Shown here in pieces: positions 8,404 through 15,008 of a stretch of 17,839 nt of DNA. Where the stretch lies: positions 1 to 17,839 of the forward strand of contig JAGOGF010000040.1 in NCBI GenBank assembly GCA_017996845.1, written 5' to 3'. The translations under genes and the position numbers were made by a program. Within the stretch, counting starts at the first letter, position 1; each line of letters starts with the position of its first letter. The notes below the pieces were generated by a model that saw only the letters and a list, made by a program, of their open reading frames with translations, had not been told where the DNA came from and did no database searches. This DNA is from Butyrivibrio sp. GTDB taxonomy: Bacteria > Bacillota_A > Clostridia > Lachnospirales > Lachnospiraceae.

Positions 8404-8437
8404 GATAAAGCCGCCCACAATACAGGCGGCTTTTATC
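8404..8437 (-). terminator. Intercistronic hairpin between symporter and esterase genes
   Basis: GATAAAGCCGCC (8404-8415) pairs with GGCGGCTTTTATC (8425-8437), giving a 12-pair stem with one bulged base and a nine-base loop. In the minus-strand direction it is followed only by TTTATCTAAC, a weak U-tract. It may therefore be a leaky terminator or an mRNA-processing/stability element rather than a full stop. On the plus strand it is followed by TCTTTTTT, but there is no plus-strand gene to terminate. Confidence 0.6.
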
Positions 8438-8459
8438 ATTTCTTTTTTACCATTTCACT

Positions 8460-9818
8460 TTAATCATTTGCATGTTTTGCCTGGAGATCCTTCTGAATCT
8501 GTCCAATATATTTATCTATATTCATCAGAAAGCAAATGCCCAGACATACAGCCCCTAAAATCGCACCATTATACCCATATCCAAATCGAATTGCATTTAC
8601 TGCCGACTGTGCCTGCACCGCCGCAGTGCCATCATATGCGCCAATGGCAAGTATCCATGTGCAAACAGCAGAACCTACACCTATCCCGACTTTCATACCA
8701 AACGATGTGCAGCTGTTTACAAGTCCTTCCGAGCGAACACCACTCTTCCATTCACCATAATCTACAACATCTGCCGTCATCGCAAATATTCCCGACATAA
8801 TCGGTCCTACTCCGAAACCTTTCACAACAAGTCCGAGCATTGCAATTACAAGATTATTCCCTGCAGCACCTACAATGACACTTCCAATGATCATCAGAAT
8901 ACAGCCTGCCATCATTAATTTTCGTTTTCCAAATCTATACATTAACTTTGGCATAACAAGATTGACGATCATGGCCGGAATTGTCGTTGCAATTGAAGTC
9001 AGCGTAAGAACCCCTATATTTCCAAGAACAATGTTGCAGAAATAATATGTCATTGACCCCGTACTGACTACCTGAATATATAAAAAAACAAACATCAGAC
9101 TTTGCAGATAGAAATATTTATTTTTTATAAGTGCCGGGAGTGCCTGAGAAAGTGGTATATTTTCCACTTTGACCATGCCGTCAAGTTCTTCTCCAATGTG
9201 TTCTCTTGTACCCATAAAACTGATCACGAACATAATCATTGCTACAAATCCATATACAACAGAAAGCCAAAACCACCCTACTGTGGCAAGAACCCCTGCC
9301 GTTACTGCATTTATGGCCAATGTTGTGATCTGCGTCATGACAAAACGCATGGACGCCGCAGAGCCTCTGTCCTGTACATCAAGCGTCATTCTGGACAATA
9401 ATGCATTATAAGGTAGATTATTTGCTGTATATACGATACAATTCTGAAATATATACGTAAGATATGCATACAGCAGTTTCCCATTGCCGCTCATACCCAT
9501 CGGCACATTAAATACCAAAACGAGCGCTATAGCCATGAAAGGCGCTGTCCACAAAATCCATGGTCTTGCTTTTCCCCATTTTGTATGTGTTTTATCAACA
9601 ATCGCACCCATGATCAGGTCAGTTATTCCGTCAAAAATACGTGTCAAAAGCATCATTGTTCCAACTGCAGCCGCAGCAATTCCAACCGTATCGGTATAAT
9701 ACGCTGTTAAAAAAGTGGAACACATTGCTACAACAACATTTGCACCGCAATCACCAAGTCCATATGAAAATTTTTCATTCCAGCTTAATTTTTGTATTAC
9801 TTTTGCTCTACCGCTCAT
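8460..9818 (-). CDS. GPH-family (MelB/XynB-type) sugar:cation symporter
   Basis: A 452-residue major-facilitator-fold membrane transporter of the glycoside-pentoside-hexuronide family, with about 12 hydrophobic helices. The family signature is clear: RIFDGITDLIMGAIVDKTHT at 60-79, followed by KWGKARPWIL (80-89). The cytoplasmic C-terminal tail is short. The expected role is uptake of short beta-xylosides or related oligosaccharides with Na+ or H+, feeding the intracellular GH120, esterase and GH3. The frame is open for 31 more codons, but ATG 9816-9818 has AGAGGA 7 bases upstream, while the earlier ATG at 9843-9845 has no ribosome site. The 146-base gap after the AraC gene holds a TATAAT box and two palindromes, so this gene probably has its own regulated promoter. 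Family is sure; substrate is inferred from neighbours. Confidence 0.92.
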   Translation of the reverse strand: MSGRAKVIQKLSWNEKFSYGLGDCGANVVVAMCSTFLTAYYTDTVGIAAAAVGTMMLLTRIFDGITDLIMGAIVDKTHTKWGKARPWILWTAPFMAIALVLVFNVPMGMSGNGKLLYAYLTYIFQNCIVYTANNLPYNALLSRMTLDVQDRGSAASMRFVMTQITTLAINAVTAGVLATVGWFWLSVVYGFVAMIMFVISFMGTREHIGEELDGMVKVENIPLSQALPALIKNKYFYLQSLMFVFLYIQVVSTGSMTYYFCNIVLGNIGVLTLTSIATTIPAMIVNLVMPKLMYRFGKRKLMMAGCILMIIGSVIVGAAGNNLVIAMLGLVVKGFGVGPIMSGIFAMTADVVDYGEWKSGVRSEGLVNSCTSFGMKVGIGVGSAVCTWILAIGAYDGTAAVQAQSAVNAIRFGYGYNGAILGAVCLGICFLMNIDKYIGQIQKDLQAKHAND

Positions 9819-9882
9819 TAAAATATCCTCTCTTCCATTACCCATTTTTAAACAGGCTGATTTCCTACCCAACATAGAAAAT

Positions 9883-9888
9883 ATTATA
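9883..9888 (-). promoter_or_regulatory. Predicted -10 box of the symporter gene
   Basis: A perfect TATAAT on the minus strand, about 65 bases before the symporter ATG. No good -35 hexamer lies 16-18 bases upstream (the best is ATGAAT-like), which suits activator-dependent control. Confidence 0.5.
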
Positions 9889-9899
9889 TGAAAAAGAGG

Positions 9900-9918
9900 A
9901 TATGTATTCATTACATAT
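9900..9918. promoter_or_regulatory. 19-bp palindrome over the symporter -35 region
   Basis: ATATGTA (9900-9906), five bases, TACATAT (9912-9918): a perfect 7-bp inverted repeat covering the expected -35 position for the TATAAT at 9883-9888. Candidate operator; the binder is unknown. AT-richness raises the chance of coincidence. Confidence 0.4.
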
Positions 9919-9931
9919 TTTAGCCTAAAAT
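9917..9931. promoter_or_regulatory. 15-bp palindrome adjoining the first operator candidate
   Basis: ATTTTAG, C, CTAAAAT: a perfect 7-bp inverted repeat around one central base, overlapping the 9900-9918 palindrome by two bases and lying just upstream of the expected -35 region. A second candidate regulator site. Confidence 0.4.
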
Positions 9932-9964
9932 TACCATTTTTTTACCAAAATCATCTTGAATATA

Positions 9965-10831
9965 TTATATTTTCTTCATTTTCGCATCTTTTTTGTACTG
10001 TCTGGGTGTGCATCCATATATCTTATTAAATGCAATCGATAACCTTCTACTGTCAGAAAATCCATTTTTCAATGCAATTTCAATAATACTTTTTTCTGTA
10101 TACAAAAGATCCTGTTTTGCTTTGCTCAGGCGGTATTCTGTCAGATATGAAACAAAGGTCATCCCCGTACATTTTTTAAAATATCGTGAGAAATAAACCG
10201 GACTAAAATAAAATTTTTCTGCAATTCCAGCCTCAGTGATCTCCTCCATATAATGATTCTCAACAAACTGAAGTACTCCCTTAAGCCGCTCAATATTTTT
10301 ATCAGCATTAATCTTTGCAATACTTGATCTGTTTACAATTCCGCGCCTTGTCATCTGATACAGCAACTCCAGAATCATTCCTTTCACACAGAGATAATCA
10401 TACGCTTCAGTTTTTGGTCTCGTGACATATGCAGACATTTTCAACATAATTCGTGCTATATCAGGTTCTGCCTGTATCTGATCATTTGTAAACTGAATTT
10501 TTCTGAAATCAGGAAAGTTTCTTTCCAAAAAAGTCTCATGAATCAACAGAACGATAGCCACGATCTGATCCGTATACATGTCCGTCTTTTCAGGTTCAAT
10601 TTTGTGAACACTTTCACTGTTTGTGACAATAAAATCGCCAGGCTTTCCCTGAATACATTTTCCATCAATATAATGTTTGCTGCATCCCATCAGATATACC
10701 ACTTCAAGCTCACTGTGCCAATGAGCAAGCAGCATATTGGAAACCTGCGTATCAGCATAAACATTATATATTTGAAAAGGTTCATTTTCCTGATATTCAA
10801 AATTCTGATGTTTGACCAGTTCCTCACTCAT
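9965..10831 (-). CDS. AraC-family transcriptional regulator
   Basis: A 288-residue regulator. The N-terminal half is a cupin-like sugar-sensing domain, with AHWHSELEVVYL at about 36-47 carrying the typical H-x-H. The last 100 residues are an AraC/XylS DNA-binding domain with two helix-turn-helix units. The second includes IIEIALKNGFSDSRRLSIAF, followed by NKIYGCTPRQYKK, the family hallmark. It probably senses a xyloside or arabinoside and activates the surrounding glycan genes. ATG 10829-10831 is chosen. The ribosome site GGAGTAAGAG overlaps the last codons of the GH120 gene, and only 7 bases separate the two genes, so they are co-transcribed. The frame is open for 46 further codons upstream, but that stretch lies inside GH120 in another frame. 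Family is sure; the ligand and the regulated promoters are inferred. Confidence 0.93.
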   Translation of the reverse strand: MSEELVKHQNFEYQENEPFQIYNVYADTQVSNMLLAHWHSELEVVYLMGCSKHYIDGKCIQGKPGDFIVTNSESVHKIEPEKTDMYTDQIVAIVLLIHETFLERNFPDFRKIQFTNDQIQAEPDIARIMLKMSAYVTRPKTEAYDYLCVKGMILELLYQMTRRGIVNRSSIAKINADKNIERLKGVLQFVENHYMEEITEAGIAEKFYFSPVYFSRYFKKCTGMTFVSYLTEYRLSKAKQDLLYTEKSIIEIALKNGFSDSRRLSIAFNKIYGCTPRQYKKDAKMKKI

Positions 10832-10838
10832 ATTTCTC

Positions 10839-13394
10839 TTACTCCAAAACCTCAGCTGCAACCTCAGATAAAACACTGCACTCAGCTTCTGCTGCCTGTG
10901 AAAGCGTAATAAATTTGCGGTCTCTGATAAATTTGATGTGTTGCGGTGTAAAGCGCATGACAATTCCATTTTTTTCCAGAATAGGTGCAGCCTTTCCTGC
11001 CATGACAGAAGATATTTCCTCCGGATTTCTGGCAGATTTTTTTCGAAGTATTTCCAGAAGTCCTGTTACACTTCCTGCAATTGCATACCCGCCCGCAGTT
11101 TGACGTACGTCTGCTGAATCTGCCGCTTCTACTTCCCATTCATTGATATAATGTGAAATTCCGTATTCGCAATCCAGTTCAAAAAGTCCTTTTTCTCCCA
11201 CGAAATGGATCCATGCCATATTATCCTGGATGAATATTTCCTGTACAAAATGTTCTTTATCATCCTCCATCATGCATAGCTGTTCACAACCTGTCAAAGC
11301 AATATCTGCATGTATCTGTTTATGTGTAATGTTCTGTTCGGCTCCAATTCTCCGGGTATTATCTTTTTCCATGCATACAGGGCGTTCCGGAAGCCGGTAT
11401 ATCTGTTGTGGTAATTCAAACGGCCCGGTAAGTGGAAAAACATCTCTGTGTGTTCCAAAAAAATCCCTGTCAAAAAGAATATCCGTTCCATCCGGATTTT
11501 CAAACCTTTGCTCCGGTTCAAATGCTTCTCCCAACATTTCGGTTGATACCATTTTACTTTCCTGCTGCTTTCGCAGATAGTCATATAAGTCGGTTCGCAG
11601 TACCGTTTCTCCCTTTTCCTGATCCAGAATCAATGTAACCGCATGCTCCTCCACAACAGCATCTTTTTCGGTATCACAGGGTCTTGCACCATTGAAAAAC
11701 ACATTTCCACCGGTATATACCGGAAGATGATCATAATATCTGTCTGTTGAATCATATCTTTCATAGCTATGTGCATCAAACCTTCCAAAATATTCAGCAG
11801 CTGTAGGATACCCGTCATAAGGAAATGTTCCGCAGCCAAACTGATAGGAATTAATATGATCCTGACCCGCACTCTGTACATAGGTCCGCAAATCAGATCG
11901 GATTTCTTTCTGCACGAAAATATTATTAAAAAATCGTGCATCGCCATGCAGAATCGTCATGAATCCGGCAATCTCTGTCTGGTGCGGCACATGATATGGC
12001 GTATAACGAGGCGTCGGAAATTTTTTCCCGCCATTGTCCGTACCATTCCCAACATAAGAAAAAGATCCGGCAATCAGATTATGAACAAGCGCAAATCCCT
12101 GCGTACTGAGTCTGCAGGAAATGTCGGACAGCAGAAGATTATGATCGATCAATGTCGGTCCATGTGAAACTTCAACAAAAATATCTTCTCCAAGAGCCAG
12201 TCCTGTGTTGATAACCGTCCCCTGCGGCGGAACATTATCATGGAACAGATTCTGTGATACTCTTGTACCCTGTGCCTGCCAGTCAAGCCATAGTCCTCTT
12301 GTACAATGATCGATATGATTTCTTCTGATCATAACATCAATTGCCGCATGCATCTTGATACCGCCAATTTCGGCACCTGCGAGATTCTGTTTGTTATTAA
12401 TATGATGAATATGGTTATCTTCAATCAAAGAAAAGACACCACCCAAATGGCCGACAATTCCCGTCTGCCCGCAATCATGGATGTCGCAGCAGCGAATAAT
12501 ATGTGAACCGATATTTTCTTTTGTCCAGCCTTCTCTCTGTGCCTGGCAGATTGCATCCCGTTCGGTTTGCGCTCCATCTTTTACAAACCGCGTCGTCCAT
12601 TTATTATCATTTTCAGGCTGCAAATATTTTCCAAGAGATATTCCGCTGCATTTGGAATGAGAAATATTACAATTTTCAATAATCCAGCCTTTCGACCAGT
12701 GCGGTCCTACCATTCCATCCTGATAAGCCGTCGGAGGCGCCCACTGCGTAGCCGCCTGACGGATGGTAAACCCGGATAAGGTAATATACCCGATTCCTTC
12801 TCTGGAAGGATAAAAACAGTTTCTTCTGACACTGATCTCAACATTTTCTCTGTTGGGATCAAATTTCTGAAAGTTTGCCCATAGAATGGTTTTACTGCCA
12901 TCCGTGCTTTGCTGTGTATACCAGGTATAAACCGTATCTTCCGGTTTCCATGAAGACCTGTTCGGCACAGGATTCTGTACCTGATCCAGGCTTTCCACTT
13001 CATATAATGACTTGCCATTCAGATAGACTTCTCCCGTATGTGCCGGTACAGTTGCCCAGTACCAGTCACCATGCACGGTAGTAGTATAAGGATTATATGC
13101 GCCAAACAGGCTGTTCGGAATCTCTGCTCTGTATATGCTGCCGGACTTTTCCCAACAGGTTATCCTTTCCGCACCTGTAATAACTGCTCCGTTTACTTTT
13201 TCTGAACGATAAATAATTCTATAATCCGGGAGTCCTGCGTGCTGCGGATCAACGTATTCTCTGTATATACCTGGCGCAACAATTACTTCATCCCCCGGCT
13301 CTGCTGCCCTTGCAGCCTCTGTAATCGAGCGAAACGGACGCTCACTGCTGCCGTCTCCATCCTGCGGTGCCTTTTCCCATACATGAATAATCAT
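10839..13394 (-). CDS. GH120-type beta-xylosidase with C-terminal extension
   Basis: An 851-residue right-handed parallel beta-helix glycosidase. It matches my memory of Thermoanaerobacterium saccharolyticum XylC (GH120) along most of its length, e.g. QAATQWAPPTA, GPHWSKGWIIE, GIVGHLGGVFS and IKMHAAIDV. By analogy, the nucleophile is Asp371 (GLWLDWQAQGTRVSQNLF) and the acid/base is Glu408 (FVEVSHGP). These two are 37 residues apart, against 23 as I recall in XylC, because of a VPPQGTVINTGLALGE-type insertion. The GH120 part ends near residue 670 (FPLTGPFEL); about 180 further residues form an extension I do not recognise. There is no signal peptide, so it acts in the cytoplasm on imported xylo-oligosaccharides. 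ATG 13392-13394 is chosen because it aligns with the XylC N-terminus, with GGAGA 10 bases upstream. The AraC gene follows after 7 bases. Confidence 0.88.
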   Translation of the reverse strand: MIIHVWEKAPQDGDGSSERPFRSITEAARAAEPGDEVIVAPGIYREYVDPQHAGLPDYRIIYRSEKVNGAVITGAERITCWEKSGSIYRAEIPNSLFGAYNPYTTTVHGDWYWATVPAHTGEVYLNGKSLYEVESLDQVQNPVPNRSSWKPEDTVYTWYTQQSTDGSKTILWANFQKFDPNRENVEISVRRNCFYPSREGIGYITLSGFTIRQAATQWAPPTAYQDGMVGPHWSKGWIIENCNISHSKCSGISLGKYLQPENDNKWTTRFVKDGAQTERDAICQAQREGWTKENIGSHIIRCCDIHDCGQTGIVGHLGGVFSLIEDNHIHHINNKQNLAGAEIGGIKMHAAIDVMIRRNHIDHCTRGLWLDWQAQGTRVSQNLFHDNVPPQGTVINTGLALGEDIFVEVSHGPTLIDHNLLLSDISCRLSTQGFALVHNLIAGSFSYVGNGTDNGGKKFPTPRYTPYHVPHQTEIAGFMTILHGDARFFNNIFVQKEIRSDLRTYVQSAGQDHINSYQFGCGTFPYDGYPTAAEYFGRFDAHSYERYDSTDRYYDHLPVYTGGNVFFNGARPCDTEKDAVVEEHAVTLILDQEKGETVLRTDLYDYLRKQQESKMVSTEMLGEAFEPEQRFENPDGTDILFDRDFFGTHRDVFPLTGPFELPQQIYRLPERPVCMEKDNTRRIGAEQNITHKQIHADIALTGCEQLCMMEDDKEHFVQEIFIQDNMAWIHFVGEKGLFELDCEYGISHYINEWEVEAADSADVRQTAGGYAIAGSVTGLLEILRKKSARNPEEISSVMAGKAAPILEKNGIVMRFTPQHIKFIRDRKFITLSQAAEAECSVLSEVAAEVLE

Positions 13395-13441
13395 ATTATT
13401 ATTATCTCCATCAGATAGAATTTCTCTTTCAATTACGCAAT

Positions 13442-13473
13442 ACAGCCAAAACATGCTATAATAGCCAAAACAC
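13442..13473. promoter_or_regulatory. Direct repeat flanking a -10 box in the divergent region
   Basis: AGCCAAAACA occurs at 13444-13453 and again at 13463-13472, in the same orientation and 19 bases apart. The two copies bracket the TATAAT at 13457-13462 and lie 50-80 bases upstream of the GH120 start. Same-orientation repeats about two helical turns apart are the usual layout of AraC-family sites, so this is a candidate operator of the local AraC protein. The link is inference. Confidence 0.45.
13454..13462 (+). promoter_or_regulatory. Extended -10 promoter of the 30-residue membrane protein gene
   Basis: TGC followed by a perfect TATAAT (13457-13462) on the plus strand. The -35 region is poor, which is usual for extended -10 promoters. 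The predicted transcript starts about 20-25 bases before the ATG at 13493. Confidence 0.5.
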
Positions 13474-13492
13474 AGCAACAAAAGGAGTTAAC

Positions 13493-13585
13493 ATGGGAAG
13501 AATGGATTTCCGTTTTGCGCTTGCAATACTTTCCGCTCTCATAATCAGCGGATTACTGATACATTTTATTTCAAGTCTTTTTTAG
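13493..13585 (+). CDS. Small single-helix membrane protein, 30 residues
   Basis: An unlisted short gene on the plus strand. The product begins MGRMDFRFALAILSAL and continues IISGLLIHFISSLF: one hydrophobic helix (about residues 7-28) after a basic N-terminus. Support for its being real is indirect but consistent. A perfect AAAGGAG (13481-13487) sits five bases before the ATG, and an extended -10 TATAAT lies at a suitable distance. The 30 codons run from ATG to TAG without interruption. Its last 20 bases overlap the end of the convergent flavodoxin gene. It is divergent from the GH120 gene and shares its upstream region. No function can be assigned; it could be a membrane-protein modulator or a type I toxin-like peptide, though no antisense RNA was identified. 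Confidence 0.6.
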   Translation: MGRMDFRFALAILSALIISGLLIHFISSLF

Positions 13586-14030
13586 ACAACCCGTTATAGA
13601 ATTTGATCACCCCATCTATTTCATTCTGATTGGGATGATGCTTTCTGATTCCGCCAACCAGTTTTAAAGGTCCAAAGGAATCATGTCCGTAACATCCATA
13701 ACTTCCGAAAAGTCCACTGCCTTTTTCGATAATGATCTGATGAATCTCCTGCGTATATTTCCTGCTGTTCTTTTTGGAACCACAGGTATAAATCAGAAAT
13801 GTTTTACGACCTTTTGGCAAATTTTCCTTCGCATATTTCAATAATGGTTTGGCAAAGGATGAATAATAGATTCCAGAGGCAAATCCAATTCTGTCATATG
13901 CCGACAAATCTTTTTCTGCTCCCTTTTCCGCTGCATTAATCAGTGTTACCTCATGATCCCTGACAATAGCATCCAATAACTTTTTGGTGTTTCCATGATG
14001 TTTGGAATAATATACAATTGCTGTTTTCAT
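13566..14030 (-). CDS. Flavodoxin family protein
   Basis: A 154-residue stand-alone flavodoxin-fold protein predicted to bind FMN and carry electrons, or to act as a small quinone/NADPH-type flavoprotein. The N-terminal phosphate-binding loop is clear: YYSKHHGNTKKL, with Gly13-Asn14-Thr15. Next come a strand and the aromatic loop at GFASGIYYSSF (about 49-59) and TFLIYTCGSKK (87-97). ATG 14028-14030 has AGGAGA 8 bases upstream. The gene is divergent from the XRE regulator and convergent with the 30-residue membrane protein, whose end it overlaps by 20 bases. No partner oxidoreductase is in the window, so its electron donor and acceptor are unknown. Confidence 0.88.
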   Translation of the reverse strand: MKTAIVYYSKHHGNTKKLLDAIVRDHEVTLINAAEKGAEKDLSAYDRIGFASGIYYSSFAKPLLKYAKENLPKGRKTFLIYTCGSKKNSRKYTQEIHQIIIEKGSGLFGSYGCYGHDSFGPLKLVGGIRKHHPNQNEIDGVIKFYNGLSKKDLK

Positions 14031-14086
14031 GTCACAATTCTCCTGTTTTTTTTATTTTTCAACCAATGTATATATTGTCTAATGCA

Positions 14087-14115
14087 TTGCTTAAACGCAT
14101 GACAGCGTATATAAT
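14087..14115 (+). promoter_or_regulatory. Promoter of the XRE regulator gene
   Basis: TTGCTT (14087-14092), a 17-base spacer and a perfect TATAAT (14110-14115), 53 bases before the TTG start at 14168. The palindrome AATGCATT (14081-14088) abuts the -35 box and could be an autoregulatory site. The divergent flavodoxin promoter must lie in the same 137-base gap, but no convincing hexamers were found for it. Confidence 0.5.
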
Positions 14116-14167
14116 AACGATAGTTCAAACGCCTGCATTTGCAGTTGTCCAAAGGGAGGATATTATT

Positions 14168-14659
14168 TTGGGAAAAAAATCAATCAAAAAAGATAAAAAC
14201 ATCTATCAACTCAGCCGCGAGGAACTGGAACTTACAAGAGAATCTGCAAGCGAACGGATGGGGTGCATCTCTGCCGATCGCATTGAAAAAATAGAAAGTG
14301 AGAAATCACTCGCACATCCGGATGAGGTTATGGTTATGGCTGATGCATATAAAAAGCCAAATCTGTGTAACTATTTCTGTTCCCATGAATGTCCGATCGG
14401 GCGTGAATATGTTCCTGAAATTCAGCCAAAAGACCTTTCACAGATTGTTCTGGAAATGCTTGCTTCCCTGAACACAATAGATAAACACCGGGATCGTCTG
14501 ATTGAAATTACAGCAGACGGCAAAATAGGTACCGATGAAATGACTGATTTTCAAACAATTCAGGAACAGCTGAGCAAGATCTCGCTCTCCGTAGAATCAC
14601 TCAGACTATGGGTGGAAGATACCATTGCAAACGGAAAAATCACTCCCGGCAAAAAATAA
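14168..14659 (+). CDS. XRE-type regulator with CX3CX3C motif
   Basis: A 163-residue protein with an N-terminal Cro/C1-type helix-turn-helix (about 13-63: YQLSREELELTRESASERMG, then ADRIEKIESEKS). A cysteine segment LCNYFCSHECPIG follows (Cys67, Cys71, Cys75; CX3CX3C), and then a mostly helical C-terminal region (about 88-155) with heptad-like spacing that could dimerise. Similar small regulators are, from memory, common in Lachnospiraceae, but I know of no assigned function. The cysteines could bind a metal or sense redox state, and the divergent flavodoxin makes redox attractive; this is inference. The start is a TTG at 14168-14170, chosen because AGGGAGG ends 8 bases before it. The upstream in-frame ATGs lie across the promoter. 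The stop is only 2 bases from the stop of the convergent 88-residue gene. Confidence 0.82.
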   Translation: MGKKSIKKDKNIYQLSREELELTRESASERMGCISADRIEKIESEKSLAHPDEVMVMADAYKKPNLCNYFCSHECPIGREYVPEIQPKDLSQIVLEMLASLNTIDKHRDRLIEITADGKIGTDEMTDFQTIQEQLSKISLSVESLRLWVEDTIANGKITPGKK

Positions 14660-14661
14660 GT

Positions 14662-14928
14662 TCAGTTCCCTGTGATGGAACGAAGTGCAGCAAACTCGGA
14701 ATCAAACACTCCTCCGATCCTTTTGACTTCCTCTTCCGTATACCACTGTCCATTCAGCTGGATTTGTTTCACTGACATATCAGTAACCATAACTCTGGTA
14801 GGTTTGTGGTTACTGATAATATACACTTCCCGGTTAATTGCAAAGGGAAAACGGTAGATATGTCCTGTGTCCATTAAATGGTTCAGATCTTCAATTGTAA
14901 TATCTTTCTGCAACTTCTCTGCCATCAT
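14662..14928 (-). CDS. Hypothetical 88-residue protein
   Basis: A small soluble protein I do not recognise. The sequence is mixed alpha/beta: an N-terminal acidic helix (KDITIEDLNHLMDTG), then alternating strands (IYRFPFAI, EVYIISN, TRVMVTD) and a C-terminal helix (TEEEVKRIGGVFDSEFAAL). It has no Cys, no signal peptide and no membrane segment. Two ATGs are adjacent (14926-14928 and 14923-14925), with AAAGGG a few bases upstream. It lies about 80 bases downstream of the EAL-domain gene on the same strand, with no clear terminator between, so it may be read from that transcript. It converges on the XRE gene with a 2-base gap. Confidence 0.65.
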   Translation of the reverse strand: MMAEKLQKDITIEDLNHLMDTGHIYRFPFAINREVYIISNHKPTRVMVTDMSVKQIQLNGQWYTEEEVKRIGGVFDSEFAALRSITGN

Positions 14929-15008
14929 TTTATCCCTTTCTCATATACATATGCTTGTGCTCTTCTTTGTAATACATGAATCATGCTTATAAAGATATAA
15001 TCATCAAA

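Noticed and set aside
9819..9911. 31-codon extension of the symporter
   Set aside because: It would cover the TATAAT region and has no ribosome site; the GPH N-terminus fits ATG 9818.
9819..9964. Riboswitch in the leader of the symporter gene
   Set aside because: The leader after the predicted -10 is only about 60 bases and shows no conserved aptamer core; palindromes upstream of the -10 are better explained as protein sites.
13395..13481. 29-codon N-terminal extension of the GH120 enzyme, seemingly hydrophobic
   Set aside because: It would begin with a TTG without a ribosome site and runs across the direct repeats and the opposite promoter. The GH120 N-terminus aligns with the ATG at 13394, so it is not a signal peptide.
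14929..15008. Possible terminator or promoter between the EAL gene and the 88-residue gene
   Set aside because: Only weak AT-rich inverted repeats are visible, with no stem and T-run and no paired -35/-10 hexamers.
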